Of a stretch of 64,000 nt of DNA, positions 1 through 8,080 are shown piece by piece. The DNA is from an uncultured Clostridia bacterium. GTDB lineage: Bacteria > Bacillota > Clostridia > Christensenellales > Borkfalkiaceae. The notes beneath the pieces are model-generated. The model worked only from the letters and a program-made list of their open reading frames with translations, ran no database searches and had not been told where the DNA came from. Both the position numbers and the translations under genes were made by a program. Each line of letters begins with the position of its first letter. Within the stretch, counting starts at the first letter, position 1. The stretch covers positions 310,001 to 374,000 of the forward strand of contig CASESJ010000001.1 of NCBI GenBank assembly GCA_949290575.1, read 5' to 3'.

Positions 1-140
1 TCACCGAAAATTATTGGTGCGAGCAGATTGCCCGCAACAGACACGAGCGCGAGCAACAGCGTGAGCGCAACCTGCCAGCCATAGGGCTTGAGAAGTCTGA
101 GAATGTGACGATAAACCTGCTTTTTGGACATATTAGCCAT
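1..140 (-). CDS. ABC exporter, second subunit (5' part only, cut by window edge)
   Basis: Only the first 46 codons are inside the window. They start MANMSKKQVYRHILRLLKPY and run into a hydrophobic stretch, which is the elbow helix and first membrane helix expected of a fused permease-ATPase exporter subunit. The ATG at 138-140 has a GGAGG about 8 bases upstream and overlaps the last codons of the preceding ABC gene by 8 bases, so the two are translationally coupled. By analogy with heterodimeric exporters of the LmrCD/TM287-288 type, this subunit should carry the catalytically complete ATP site, because its partner has a degenerate one. That part lies outside the window and cannot be seen. 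Confidence 0.8.
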   Translation of the reverse strand, partial: MANMSKKQVYRHILRLLKPYGWQVALTLLLALVSVAGNLLAPIIFG

Positions 141-1863
141 TGTCGCTTCCCTCCTTCTCGTACTGCGAGTAATGAATTTCGCGATAAAGTTCGCAATTTT
201 CAAGCAGTTCTTCATGCGTGCCTGCACCCACAAGCTTGCCGCAATCGAGCACAAGAATTTTGTCCGCGCTCCTTATTGAGCTTGTGCGCTGTGAAACGAT
301 AAACACAGTCGGGTTATAATCGAGCGACCTTAAGTTACTTCTTAACCGCGCATCCGTGGCATAGTCGAGAGCAGACGCACTGTCGTCGAGAATGAGTATT
401 TCGGGACGTCTGACGAGAGCTCTCGCTATAGTCAGTCTCTGCCTCTGTCCGCCAGAAAAGTTCTTGCCGCCCTGCTCTACCACTGCGTCAAGTCCGCCCT
501 CCTTCGAGGCTACAACATCCGAAGCGCAGGCGCACTGCACGGCGGACATAATCTCCTCGTCGGTGGCGTCGGGATTGCCCCACTGCATATTTTCGCGTAT
601 CGTGCCCTTAAAGAGAACGGCTCTCTGCGGAACGACGCCGCAACTATCTCTCAGCTTTTTATTGTCGGCGCAGGCAACATTCTGCCCGTCAACATAGACG
701 CCGCCGGCTGTAGCCTCATAAAAATGAGGTATCAGATTGACAAGCGTGCTCTTGCCCGAGCCAGTGCCGCCTATTATGCCTATCGTCTGTCCCTTTTCCG
801 CTGTAAAACTTATATCGCTGAGCGCGTCAGCACCGCCGTTTGCATAGCGGGCGCACACGTTTTTGAACTGTATGTAATGCGAGTTATCCCTCTCTTCTCC
901 GTAAACTACAGACTGAGCAGGTTCTATCGCAAATATTTCATTTACCCTTCCCGCGCAGGCGAACGACTTGGTAACGGTTATGATGAGGTTTGCAAATTTA
1001 ATGAGCTCAACGAGTATCTGCGCCATGTAGTTGTAGAGCGCGATGACCTCGCCCTGCGTTAAAGAGCCCGAATTGACTTCGAGAGCTCCGTAATAAATGA
1101 GCACAATCGTGCCCACGTTGATAATAGCGTATGTAAGAGGGTTCATCAGCGCGGAAATAATTCCCGCAAATTTCTGCGATGAACATAGAGCTACGTTCTT
1201 TGCGTTGAACTCCTCAACTTCTTCCTGCTCTTTACCGAATGCGCGGAGCACTCTCGCACCGACAAGCGTCTGCCTCGTTGCCGCAGTCACTCTGTCGAGG
1301 TTGGACTGCGCCTTTTTGTAGAGCGGAATGGTTATAAGCATAATGCCGAACACGACTACGCATAAAACAGCGATCGTTATGGCAAAAATACCGCCCGCGG
1401 TCACATTAATGACGAATGCCAGCACCATTGCGCCGAAGACGATAAAGGGCGAGCGCATAAACAATCTTAATACGAGATTTACGCCCGACTGTATCTGGTT
1501 TACGTCGCTGGTCATTCTGGTAATCATGCGCGAAGTACCTATGCCGTCAATCTGCGAGTATGAGAGCGACTGCATCTTCGCAAAGAGGTCGCTTCGAAGT
1601 TCCTTCGAAAAGCCGACCGCGCTCTTAGCGGCAAAATACTGTGCAGAAACCGAGCTCACAAGACCGACCACGCCCAATGCAACGAGCACAAGGCACATAT
1701 ACACGACGTATTGCGCGCCTTTGCCTCCTGTTATTCCGTCGTCAATGATAGAGGCGACAATGAGCGGGACGATGAGTTCGAAGCATGCCTCGAGCAGTTT
1801 GAAAAACGGCGCGAGTATGCTTTGAAGTTTGTAATGTTTTAAATATTTAAGTAGTTTTATCAT
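133..1863 (-). CDS. ABC exporter subunit with degenerate ATPase site
   Basis: A 576-residue half-exporter with an N-terminal six-helix membrane domain (about residues 1-310) and a C-terminal nucleotide-binding domain. Visible motifs are Walker A GGTGSGKST, signature FSGGQRQRL and Walker B LILDDSASALD. The residue after the Walker B aspartate is Asp where an active ATPase has Glu, and the switch region reads VSQRTSS with Gln in place of His. Both substitutions are the usual marks of the non-catalytic subunit of heterodimeric multidrug-type exporters. The partner gene follows directly with an 8-base overlap. The substrate cannot be read from sequence. The ATG at 1863 has no Shine-Dalgarno and lies 8 bases behind a consensus -10 box. 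Confidence 0.93.
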   Translation of the reverse strand: MIKLLKYLKHYKLQSILAPFFKLLEACFELIVPLIVASIIDDGITGGKGAQYVVYMCLVLVALGVVGLVSSVSAQYFAAKSAVGFSKELRSDLFAKMQSLSYSQIDGIGTSRMITRMTSDVNQIQSGVNLVLRLFMRSPFIVFGAMVLAFVINVTAGGIFAITIAVLCVVVFGIMLITIPLYKKAQSNLDRVTAATRQTLVGARVLRAFGKEQEEVEEFNAKNVALCSSQKFAGIISALMNPLTYAIINVGTIVLIYYGALEVNSGSLTQGEVIALYNYMAQILVELIKFANLIITVTKSFACAGRVNEIFAIEPAQSVVYGEERDNSHYIQFKNVCARYANGGADALSDISFTAEKGQTIGIIGGTGSGKSTLVNLIPHFYEATAGGVYVDGQNVACADNKKLRDSCGVVPQRAVLFKGTIRENMQWGNPDATDEEIMSAVQCACASDVVASKEGGLDAVVEQGGKNFSGGQRQRLTIARALVRRPEILILDDSASALDYATDARLRSNLRSLDYNPTVFIVSQRTSSIRSADKILVLDCGKLVGAGTHEELLENCELYREIHYSQYEKEGSDNG

Positions 1864-1871
1864 CAGTTAAA

Positions 1872-1900
1872 ATTATAACAAACGACAAATAAAAAATCAA
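1872..1900 (-). promoter_or_regulatory. Sigma-A promoter of the ABC exporter operon
   Basis: On the minus strand TTGATT (1895-1900) and TATAAT (1872-1877) are separated by 17 bases. The ATG at 1863 follows 8 bases after the -10 box, so the predicted transcript would have at most a base or two of leader. Confidence 0.65.
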
Positions 1901-1916
1901 ACGTAATTCAATTTGT

Positions 1917-1945
1917 TTGCAATTATTATAAGCCTTTGATAAAAT
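1917..1945 (+). promoter_or_regulatory. Sigma-A-like promoter of the rRNA methyltransferase gene
   Basis: TTGCAA (1917-1922) and TAAAAT (1940-1945) are 17 bases apart, and the ATG at 1952 begins 6 bases after the -10 box, which would make the mRNA leaderless. A second -10-like TATAAG lies slightly upstream, so the exact transcription start is uncertain. Confidence 0.5.
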
Positions 1946-1951
1946 TATTTT

Positions 1952-3121
1952 ATGGCTTACGAGTTATACCTTAAGAAAAACGAAGAAAAACGCATTGTTG
2001 CAGGTCACAGCTGGGTGTATGCAAACGAAGTTGCGCGCATAGACAACAAGGATAAAAACGGTTCTCTCGCCACCGTCTATTCCCACGACGGAAGATATAT
2101 CGGCAAGGGATACATCAACCATGCGTCCAAAATTCTTGTAAGAATTTTTATCCGCGGCAACGAAACCGACGATAAAGCCCTCTATCTCAAACGCATTAAG
2201 AGCGCGGACGATTACCGTAAAAAGCTCGGGTACGACAACTGCTACAGAATGGTCTTCGGCGAAGCCGACGACCTCCCCGCACTCATTGTCGACCGCTATG
2301 GCGACGTACTTGTAATGCAGTGCCTTTCGCTCGGCATAGACCAGCGAAAGGGCATGATTGCCCAGTGCCTCAACGAGCTGTTTTCGCCCAAAGGGATATA
2401 CGAAAGAAGCGACGTTTCCGTAAGAAAAAAAGAGGGTCTCGCCGAGTATAAGGGGCTCATTTCGGGCGAGGTCGACGACCATGTAGAAATTACAGAAAAC
2501 GGCTTAAAAATGCTTGTAGACGTCAAAAACGGACAAAAAACAGGCTATTTTCTTGACCAGAAAGAGAACAGATTTGCCGTAAGAAGGTACTGTCAGGGCG
2601 CGGATGAAGTGCTCGATTGTTTCTGCAACAGCGGCGGATTTTCTTTAAATGCCGCAACCGTTGCAAGGAAGGTAACGGCCTGCGATATATCCCCTCTCGC
2701 ATTGAAAAACGTAAGCGACAATGCCGCACTCAACGGGCTTAAAAACATAGACACTTTGTGCGGCGACGTATTTGAAATTCTGCGTCAGTTCAGAAAAGAA
2801 GGCAGAACTTTCGATACCGTAATTCTCGACCCTCCCGCATTCTGCAAAAGCGCGGACCAGGTTGCCGACGCCTACCGAGGCTACCGCGACATCAATATTT
2901 CTGCAATGAAGATAGTAAAAAGCGGCGGATTTCTCATAACCTGCTCCTGTTCGCACTATATGACTATGCCGCTTTTTGAAAAAATGCTGATAGAAGCCGC
3001 CAGACAATCAGGTCGCCGCGTGCGCTCGGCAGAGGTCAAGACGCAGGCACCCGACCACCCCGCCCTTTTATGCGCGGAAGAAACTCAGTATCTCAAATTT
3101 TTTGTTTTGCAGATTATTTAA
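1952..3121 (+). CDS. Class I SAM-dependent rRNA methyltransferase (RlmI-like)
   Basis: A 389-residue protein with an N-terminal PUA-type RNA-binding region (about 1-75), a linker domain and a C-terminal Rossmann methyltransferase. Recognisable motifs are the SAM loop LDCFCNSGGFSLNAA, the DPPAF motif and ITCSCSHYM with the catalytic-type cysteines of the m5C RNA methyltransferase superfamily. The architecture and length match RlmI (YccW), which makes m5C1962 in 23S rRNA. The exact target base here is inferred. The gene stands alone on the plus strand, divergent from the ABC exporter, and ends in a strong terminator. There is no Shine-Dalgarno before the ATG. Confidence 0.9.
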   Translation: MAYELYLKKNEEKRIVAGHSWVYANEVARIDNKDKNGSLATVYSHDGRYIGKGYINHASKILVRIFIRGNETDDKALYLKRIKSADDYRKKLGYDNCYRMVFGEADDLPALIVDRYGDVLVMQCLSLGIDQRKGMIAQCLNELFSPKGIYERSDVSVRKKEGLAEYKGLISGEVDDHVEITENGLKMLVDVKNGQKTGYFLDQKENRFAVRRYCQGADEVLDCFCNSGGFSLNAATVARKVTACDISPLALKNVSDNAALNGLKNIDTLCGDVFEILRQFRKEGRTFDTVILDPPAFCKSADQVADAYRGYRDINISAMKIVKSGGFLITCSCSHYMTMPLFEKMLIEAARQSGRRVRSAEVKTQAPDHPALLCAEETQYLKFFVLQII

Positions 3122-3152
3122 GCTGCTTTTAATGATTAGTGCATGTAATTTA

Positions 3153-3188
3153 AAGGCGTTGCCGCATTGCGGCAACGCCTTGTTTTTT
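3153..3188 (+). terminator. Intrinsic terminator of the rRNA methyltransferase gene
   Basis: A perfect 13-bp stem (3153-3165 with 3169-3181), a 3-base loop and a run of T after it. The convergent aminopeptidase gene ends at 3187 and may share it, although the minus-strand T tract is poor. Confidence 0.9.
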
Positions 3189-4413
3189 AAATAACCCAGT
3201 TTCCGTCCTTGAATACGGGAACTCTCTTACCGTCCTTGGTGACGCCCGTAATTGAAAGGTCTTTGCTGCCTATCATGAAATCGACGTGTATCATCGAGGA
3301 ATTTATGCCCAACTTTTCGCACTCTTCGTTGGTGTAGTTTTCATAATTTTCGAGGCAGTTGTTGAAACCCCTGCCAAGCGCGAGGTGGCAGCTTGCATTC
3401 TCGTCAAAAAGAGTATTGTAGAACAGAATACCCGTGTTATTGATGGGAGAATCGTATGAAATAAGCGCAACTTCGCCGAGATATGCCGCTCCTTCATCCA
3501 TTGCGACCATCTTTTTAAGCACGTCTTCGTTCTTTTCTGCCCCGACATTTACCACTTTTCCGCCCTTGAACTCAACCCAGAAATTTTCTATGAGCTTTCC
3601 CTGATAGGACAAAGGCTTTGTGGAAACAACTTTTCCTTCGGCTCTGCCGCGCATAGGCGACGTGAACACCTCTTCGCTGGGAATGTTGGGATTGAAATAG
3701 ACGTTTGTTCCGAGCGTCGTTTCTCCGCCGCCGCAGAAGATTGCCTTTTCATTGAGACCGACCACAAAATCTGTACCGTTTGAGCTCTTGTATTCGAGAG
3801 TGTCAAACCTGTAATCGTTGAGGAACTTGCAACGACGCGCAAGATTTTCGTTATGCTTTATCCACTCCTCAACGGGGTCGTCGTAAACACGGGACGTGGA
3901 CAGTATAGCCTCCCACATCTTTTCGATTGCCTGCTCGTCGGAGAGCCCCGGGAACACTTTGCGCGCCCATTCTCTGCCAGGAACTGCCGCTATGCACCAC
4001 TGATACTTATTCTCCATGGCGTCGCGGAAGGGCTTTATGAAAGGATAGCGAGCCATGCCTGACTTTGCAATCTTTTCGCTGTCGGTGCCTGCAAGACCGT
4101 CGGGGTCGTCGGAATCCAGCCAGATAAGGCAGGGAAGTTTATCAACTTTATACTGCCACTCGGCTTTCTCGATATCGGTGAATTCCGAAAGCGTTTCAAG
4201 CGAACGATATATGGTATTTACCTTGCTCACGGGCATATGCGACCATTTTACGGTGACGCGGCGAGCACCTGCTTTATAGCACTCCTCGCAGACCATAGTG
4301 ACGAAGTCTGGCTGGTCGAGTTCGCACTGAATGATAACGTCCTGACCTTCCTGAACGTTGACGCCGCATTTTACAATGAGCTGAGCATATTTTTCCAATC
4401 TTTCTTTATTCAT
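3187..4413 (-). CDS. M29 family aminopeptidase (AmpS/PepS type)
   Basis: A 408-residue cytoplasmic metallo-aminopeptidase of family M29, cleaving N-terminal residues from peptides. The N-terminal part (ERLEKYAQLIVKCGVNVQEG) is typical of the family. The metal-ligand region near the C-terminus is visible as LGEVALIS, CHLALGRGF and MIHVDFMIG, supplying the expected Glu, His and His-x-Asp residues. Full length for the family. It is preceded by a small unknown gene with a 2-base gap, so the two are probably co-transcribed. Confidence 0.93.
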   Translation of the reverse strand: MNKERLEKYAQLIVKCGVNVQEGQDVIIQCELDQPDFVTMVCEECYKAGARRVTVKWSHMPVSKVNTIYRSLETLSEFTDIEKAEWQYKVDKLPCLIWLDSDDPDGLAGTDSEKIAKSGMARYPFIKPFRDAMENKYQWCIAAVPGREWARKVFPGLSDEQAIEKMWEAILSTSRVYDDPVEEWIKHNENLARRCKFLNDYRFDTLEYKSSNGTDFVVGLNEKAIFCGGGETTLGTNVYFNPNIPSEEVFTSPMRGRAEGKVVSTKPLSYQGKLIENFWVEFKGGKVVNVGAEKNEDVLKKMVAMDEGAAYLGEVALISYDSPINNTGILFYNTLFDENASCHLALGRGFNNCLENYENYTNEECEKLGINSSMIHVDFMIGSKDLSITGVTKDGKRVPVFKDGNWVI

Positions 4414-4415
4414 AA

Positions 4416-4637
4416 TTATTGTTTTAACCCCTTTTCGCGGGATTCTTTATCAAGCTGAAGAGCGACAGCCACAAGCTGCTCCTGTGAAGCTTTGGGATTT
4501 TCATTCATAAACCACATCATGTCTTCAAGCTCGTCGTCAAGCTCAAGCTTCATTAAAATAACAAAAACGTTCTGTTTGCTCACGCCGCGCGCATGAAGAG
4601 CAAACCCGAGCATTTTAGCCTTATCGCTTAATTCCAT
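4416..4637 (-). CDS. Small conserved-looking protein of unknown function
   Basis: A 73-residue acidic, probably all-helical soluble protein beginning MELSDKAKMLGFALHARG. I recognise no family. The ATG is preceded by GGTGA about 7 bases upstream. It sits 2 bases ahead of the M29 aminopeptidase start, so co-expression is likely. No signal peptide or membrane segment is seen. Confidence 0.7.
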   Translation of the reverse strand: MELSDKAKMLGFALHARGVSKQNVFVILMKLELDDELEDMMWFMNENPKASQEQLVAVALQLDKESREKGLKQ

Positions 4638-4764
4638 AAAAAATCACCGCCGTAGTATTTTTATAAGATTTTAGCATTTTAAAAAAAATTTGTAAAGAAT
4701 AATTGCAACGCTACGCAAAAACGCTTGATTTTTTGTCTGTTTTTTAATAATATAATAAATGCTT

Positions 4765-4854
4765 GCGGAGATGGCTGAGCGGTTTAAGGCGCACGATTGG
4801 AAATCGTGTTACGGTTAACCCCGTACGGAGGTTCAAATCCTCTTCTCCGCGCCA
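4765..4854 (+). tRNA. tRNA-Ser (GGA)
   Basis: A class II tRNA with acceptor pairs GCGGAGA/TCTCCGC, anticodon loop TTGGAAA between CACGA and TCGTG giving anticodon GGA, a long variable arm, the TTCAAAT T-loop, discriminator G and an encoded CCA end. Confidence 0.97.
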
Positions 4855-4857
4855 ATA

Positions 4858-4904
4858 AATGCCCGAATTTGTGCTTTTTTTGGTTCATTTTCGGGCATTT
4901 TTAT
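4858..4904 (+). terminator. Terminator after tRNA-Ser
   Basis: Ten-base inverted repeat (4858-4867 with 4890-4899) followed by a T run. The loop itself contains a T7 tract. Confidence 0.8.
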
Positions 4905-4928
4905 ATGATTTTTTAATGTTTTAAATTT

Positions 4929-4950
4929 ACACCCCAATTACACCCCAATT
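4929..4950. repeat. Tandem 11-bp repeat downstream of tRNA-Ser
   Basis: Two head-to-tail copies of ACACCCCAATT at 4929-4939 and 4940-4950. On the minus strand two frames across the repeat read NWGV-type peptides ending in stop codons, a tail that reminds me of phage-type tyrosine recombinases. No intact integrase is present. The rest of the 4905-5040 gap shows no gene. Confidence 0.5.
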
Positions 4951-5040
4951 TGTTCTGAAGTTTAACCGATGTCCGACAATGTTTTGCACCGACACAAATT
5001 AATTTAATCCTCAATATCGACAACAATTTCATAAAATTTA

Positions 5041-5069
5041 AAAAGCAGGGCTCAGAGCCCTGCTTTTTT
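5041..5069 (-). terminator. Terminator after hom, usable on both strands
   Basis: Inverted repeat AAAAGCAGGGC/GCCCTGCTTTT at 5041-5065, with T-rich sequence on either side in both orientations. It lies 15 bases downstream of the hom stop codon. Confidence 0.8.
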
Positions 5070-5079
5070 ATTTAATTTT

Positions 5080-6366
5080 TTATTCAACCACTCTTATGAC
5101 AGCGGCGACTTTTGCAATGTCTTCGCTCGCATCAATGAGAGATACCGCCTTCTTGACGTTGTTCTCTCTCGTAGTATGAGTTATGAATATCAGAGGAACG
5201 CAACCGTCTTCGCCCGTCTGACCTTCCTGCGACATCTGCGCAACGCTTATGCCGCACTTCGAGAACACCGAGGATACTTTAGCAAGCACGCCGGGCTTAT
5301 CTGCCGCATTGAGGCGGATATAATAAGCACTTTCAAAATTTTCGATAAATTTTGTAGAAGGCGACGCCTCGGCGGTATTCTTGAAAGTAGAATACTGATA
5401 ATTGCTGTGTGTTGCGCAATAGATTATATCGCCGACAATCGCGCTGCCTGTGGGAAGCGCGCCTGCGCCTCTGCCGTAGAGCATAACGTCCTCAACGCAG
5501 TCACCTGTAATATAAACTGCGTTATAGCTGTCGTTTACGCTCGCAAGGGGATGAGAATTCTTAATAAACGCTGGGTGCACCCTTACCTCTATTCCGTTGT
5601 CGCCGTTCTTACCCGTCGCAAGAAGTTTAAGAACATATCCGAACTTTTTGCCGTATTCTATATCGGTGACGGAAATTTCGGTAATGCCCTCTCTGTAAAT
5701 CTTGGAAAAAGGTATCTTTGTATGGAATGCAAGGCTGGACAGAATTGAAAGTTTATATGCAGCGTCATAGCCCTCCACGTCTGCCGTAGGATTGGCTTCG
5801 GCATAGCCGAGTTTCTGGGCTTCCTTCAATACTTCCTGATAGGAAACGCCTTCTGCCGACATTTTTGTAAGGATATAGTTGGTCGTGCCGTTGATGATAC
5901 CAATCATAGACAATATTTTATTGCCCTGAAGATTGTCCAAAAGCGCGCGTATTACGGGAACTCCGCCTACGCAGCTTGCCTCATAGAAAAGTCCGCAATG
6001 GTTTTTCTTTGCGGCAACCTCGAGCTCGTGGTTGTATTTGCAGAAGAGCTCTTTATTCGATGTGACAACCGATTTGCCTGCGTGAAGGCAATCAAGCACG
6101 AAAGTTTTAGCAGGTTCAACGCCGCCCATAACTTCGACAACGATATCGACGTCCGGATTGCTGCAGATTTCCTGTATGTTCGCTGCAACCTTTTCCCTTT
6201 CAACGCCGAGAGCAACTGCCTTTTCGATATCGCGCTCGAGTACAGCCTCGACAACTATATCTATTTTATGGCTCTTCTGATATAACTCCCTGTGTTCCTT
6301 AAGAATTTTATAAGTGCCACCGCCGACAACTCCGAGTCCGAGTATCGCTACGCCAACTTTTTTCAT
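5080..6366 (-). CDS. hom: Homoserine dehydrogenase with C-terminal ACT domain
   Basis: A 428-residue enzyme reducing aspartate semialdehyde to homoserine with NAD(P)H, for threonine and methionine synthesis. The N-terminal Rossmann motif is GLGVVGGGTY, the catalytic domain carries INGTTNYILTKM, and residues about 350-428 form an ACT domain (IRLNAADKPGVLAKV) that in this family senses threonine. The start has GGAGG 8 bases upstream. It lies 1 base downstream of coaX in an apparent ECF S component-coaX-hom transcription unit and is followed by a terminator. Confidence 0.96.
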   Translation of the reverse strand: MKKVGVAILGLGVVGGGTYKILKEHRELYQKSHKIDIVVEAVLERDIEKAVALGVEREKVAANIQEICSNPDVDIVVEVMGGVEPAKTFVLDCLHAGKSVVTSNKELFCKYNHELEVAAKKNHCGLFYEASCVGGVPVIRALLDNLQGNKILSMIGIINGTTNYILTKMSAEGVSYQEVLKEAQKLGYAEANPTADVEGYDAAYKLSILSSLAFHTKIPFSKIYREGITEISVTDIEYGKKFGYVLKLLATGKNGDNGIEVRVHPAFIKNSHPLASVNDSYNAVYITGDCVEDVMLYGRGAGALPTGSAIVGDIIYCATHSNYQYSTFKNTAEASPSTKFIENFESAYYIRLNAADKPGVLAKVSSVFSKCGISVAQMSQEGQTGEDGCVPLIFITHTTRENNVKKAVSLIDASEDIAKVAAVIRVVE

Positions 6367-6367
6367 A

Positions 6368-7144
6368 TTAATCCTCCGTGTTATTAAGATAATACAGATA
6401 TTTCAGACCTTCGAGCGTAAGCAACTTGTCCACGCTGTCGATACAGGAAATTTCTTTGGCTATTATTTCTGAAAATCCGCCCGTAGCAACCACTTTAACG
6501 TCGTTGCACTTCATTTCGCGCTTGATTTTCTTGACGATATATTCAACCAGCCCCGAAAAGCCGTAAAAAATACCCGATTGCATATTGGTGACAGTGTTCG
6601 TACCGATAACCTTGTCGGGACGCTCGATTTCAACCTTGGGAAGCTTAGCTGTGCCGTTTACAAGACTGTCAAGCGAGCCCTTTATGCCCGGAGCGATTAC
6701 ACCGCCTATAAAACGGCTCTGCTCGTCGATTACATTGAAAGTAGTCGCCGTTCCGAAATCTATGACAATTAACGGATACCCGTATTTCTTAGCCGCCGCA
6801 ACGTTATTGACAACTCTGTCAGCACCCACTTCCCTTGCATTATCGACTTTAAGGTTCATTCCCGTCTTAAGACCTGCACCGACAATCAGAGGCTTAATCT
6901 TAAGATAGGTCATACACATCCTTTCAAGCGTGAAATCGAGAGGCGGCACGACGGACGAGATAATTCCCCCGTCAATATCGTCTGCGCTATAACCGTTATT
7001 TCTGAGAATACTTATAAGCTGTCCGCCGTACTCGTCGGAAGTCTTTTTGTGTTCGGTGGCAACCCTGAAACTGAGAACAAGGCTGTCGCCGTCAAAGAGG
7101 GCATATTTTATATTGGTGTTACCGACGTCAAGACAGATAATCAT
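6368..7144 (-). CDS. coaX: Type III pantothenate kinase
   Basis: A 258-residue kinase for the first step of coenzyme A synthesis. The N-terminus MIICLDVGNTNIKYALFDGD is the ASKHA-fold phosphate-1 motif, and VIDFGTATTFNVID plus GGVIAPGI are CoaX motifs. Length is normal. The start codon lacks a good Shine-Dalgarno and follows the ECF S component gene by 6 bases, so translation may depend on coupling. The type III enzyme is typically insensitive to CoA feedback. Confidence 0.96.
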   Translation of the reverse strand: MIICLDVGNTNIKYALFDGDSLVLSFRVATEHKKTSDEYGGQLISILRNNGYSADDIDGGIISSVVPPLDFTLERMCMTYLKIKPLIVGAGLKTGMNLKVDNAREVGADRVVNNVAAAKKYGYPLIVIDFGTATTFNVIDEQSRFIGGVIAPGIKGSLDSLVNGTAKLPKVEIERPDKVIGTNTVTNMQSGIFYGFSGLVEYIVKKIKREMKCNDVKVVATGGFSEIIAKEISCIDSVDKLLTLEGLKYLYYLNNTED

Positions 7145-7150
7145 AATTTA

Positions 7151-7813
7151 TTATTCCGTATCAGTTTTTTCGCTGCTGTTTTCCTTATAGGATTTTTCAC
7201 CTGCGGAATGTCTGAGCTGCTTTTCAAGCACGTTGTTCACAGTAAATATTGCAGGCGAGAGCAGAATATTGATTGCAAACTCAACGATGAAATTTATTCC
7301 AGCACAGCCGATTACGAGGAAATACATAAGCGATTGTCCGTCGGGGACAAAAGTCTGGCTTATGAAATCGCCCATAAAGAGTGCGCCTATTATGAACAGC
7401 CCCGTATTGACTACAGGAGCTGCAGCAGAAGCCACAAAGACGGCAACGTACTTGTTCTTTCTGCTTATGAGCTTGTATAAAAGTCCGGCGACCGCACCCG
7501 CCGCAGCACCCTTGACAAGGCAAAGGAACGAAGTGATTACGGGATGAGCGTTAAAGAGCAAAGCCGTAAACGCGTCTGCGCCGGTAATGCCGTACATAAG
7601 TACGATAAAGCCGAAAACAAAACCTAAAATCGCGCCCGCCGCTATGCCGAGAAGCACGCCGCCGAGCACTATAGGCACGAGGACGAAACTCAGACTGGTT
7701 GCGCCGATTTTAATAGAGCCGCCCCATATCTGCAAAACGATAACAAGGGCGAGAAGCACTGCAAGATAAGTAATATTCTTTGCAGTAAAGTAAGACTTTT
7801 TAGTCTTTTCCAT
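7151..7813 (-). CDS. ECF transporter substrate-binding (S) component, probably for pantothenate
   Basis: About 220 residues with six hydrophobic segments, including TYLAVLLALVIVLQIWGG and LVPIVLGGVLLGIAAGAILG, the fold of ECF-type vitamin S components. I place the start at 7813 (MEKTKKS), where GGAGG lies 8 bases upstream, rather than at 7837, which would leave that ribosome site inside the gene. The ATPase/T module (EcfAAT) is not in this window. The neighbour coaX suggests pantothenate as ligand, which is inference. The 7838-8000 gap upstream shows only an imperfect inverted repeat around 7880-7915. Confidence 0.87.
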   Translation of the reverse strand: MEKTKKSYFTAKNITYLAVLLALVIVLQIWGGSIKIGATSLSFVLVPIVLGGVLLGIAAGAILGFVFGFIVLMYGITGADAFTALLFNAHPVITSFLCLVKGAAAGAVAGLLYKLISRKNKYVAVFVASAAAPVVNTGLFIIGALFMGDFISQTFVPDGQSLMYFLVIGCAGINFIVEFAINILLSPAIFTVNNVLEKQLRHSAGEKSYKENSSEKTDTE

Positions 7814-7988
7814 AAAAAAACCTCCATCGGATTTCACAAGGAATATCCGCAGACAAAAATATATTATACTTATACACGGTCGGAATTAAATTTTAATTTC
7901 CGCCGAAAGTACCTGAAAATTTATACTTGTTGATTATATCATTGAAATCGCAATATGGCAAGCGATTGAACGGCGCAGTAACATTTTT

Positions 7989-8017
7989 TAGACAAAACAA
8001 ATATTATTAAGTATAGA
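7989..8017 (+). promoter_or_regulatory. Promoter of the Cys-rich small protein gene
   Basis: TAGACA (7989-7994) and TATAGA (8012-8017) separated by 17 bases. Transcription would start near 8024. Confidence 0.5.
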
Positions 8018-8022
8018 GAAAA

Positions 8023-8060
8023 CTGCAAGGCACCTGAATTTTGTACATATCGCCTTGCAG
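8023..8060 (+). promoter_or_regulatory. 5' leader hairpin before the Cys-rich small protein
   Basis: A perfect 9-bp stem CTGCAAGGC/GCCTTGCAG with a 20-base loop falls at the predicted 5' end of the transcript and ends about 12 bases before the AGGAGG. It could stabilise the message or control translation. No known riboswitch class is recognised. Confidence 0.5.
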
Positions 8061-8080
8061 AGCATTCACAGGAGGAAAAT

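Noticed and set aside
7880..7915. Riboswitch before the ECF S component
   Set aside because: The imperfect inverted repeat is AT-rich and lacks conserved motifs of vitamin riboswitches that I could identify.
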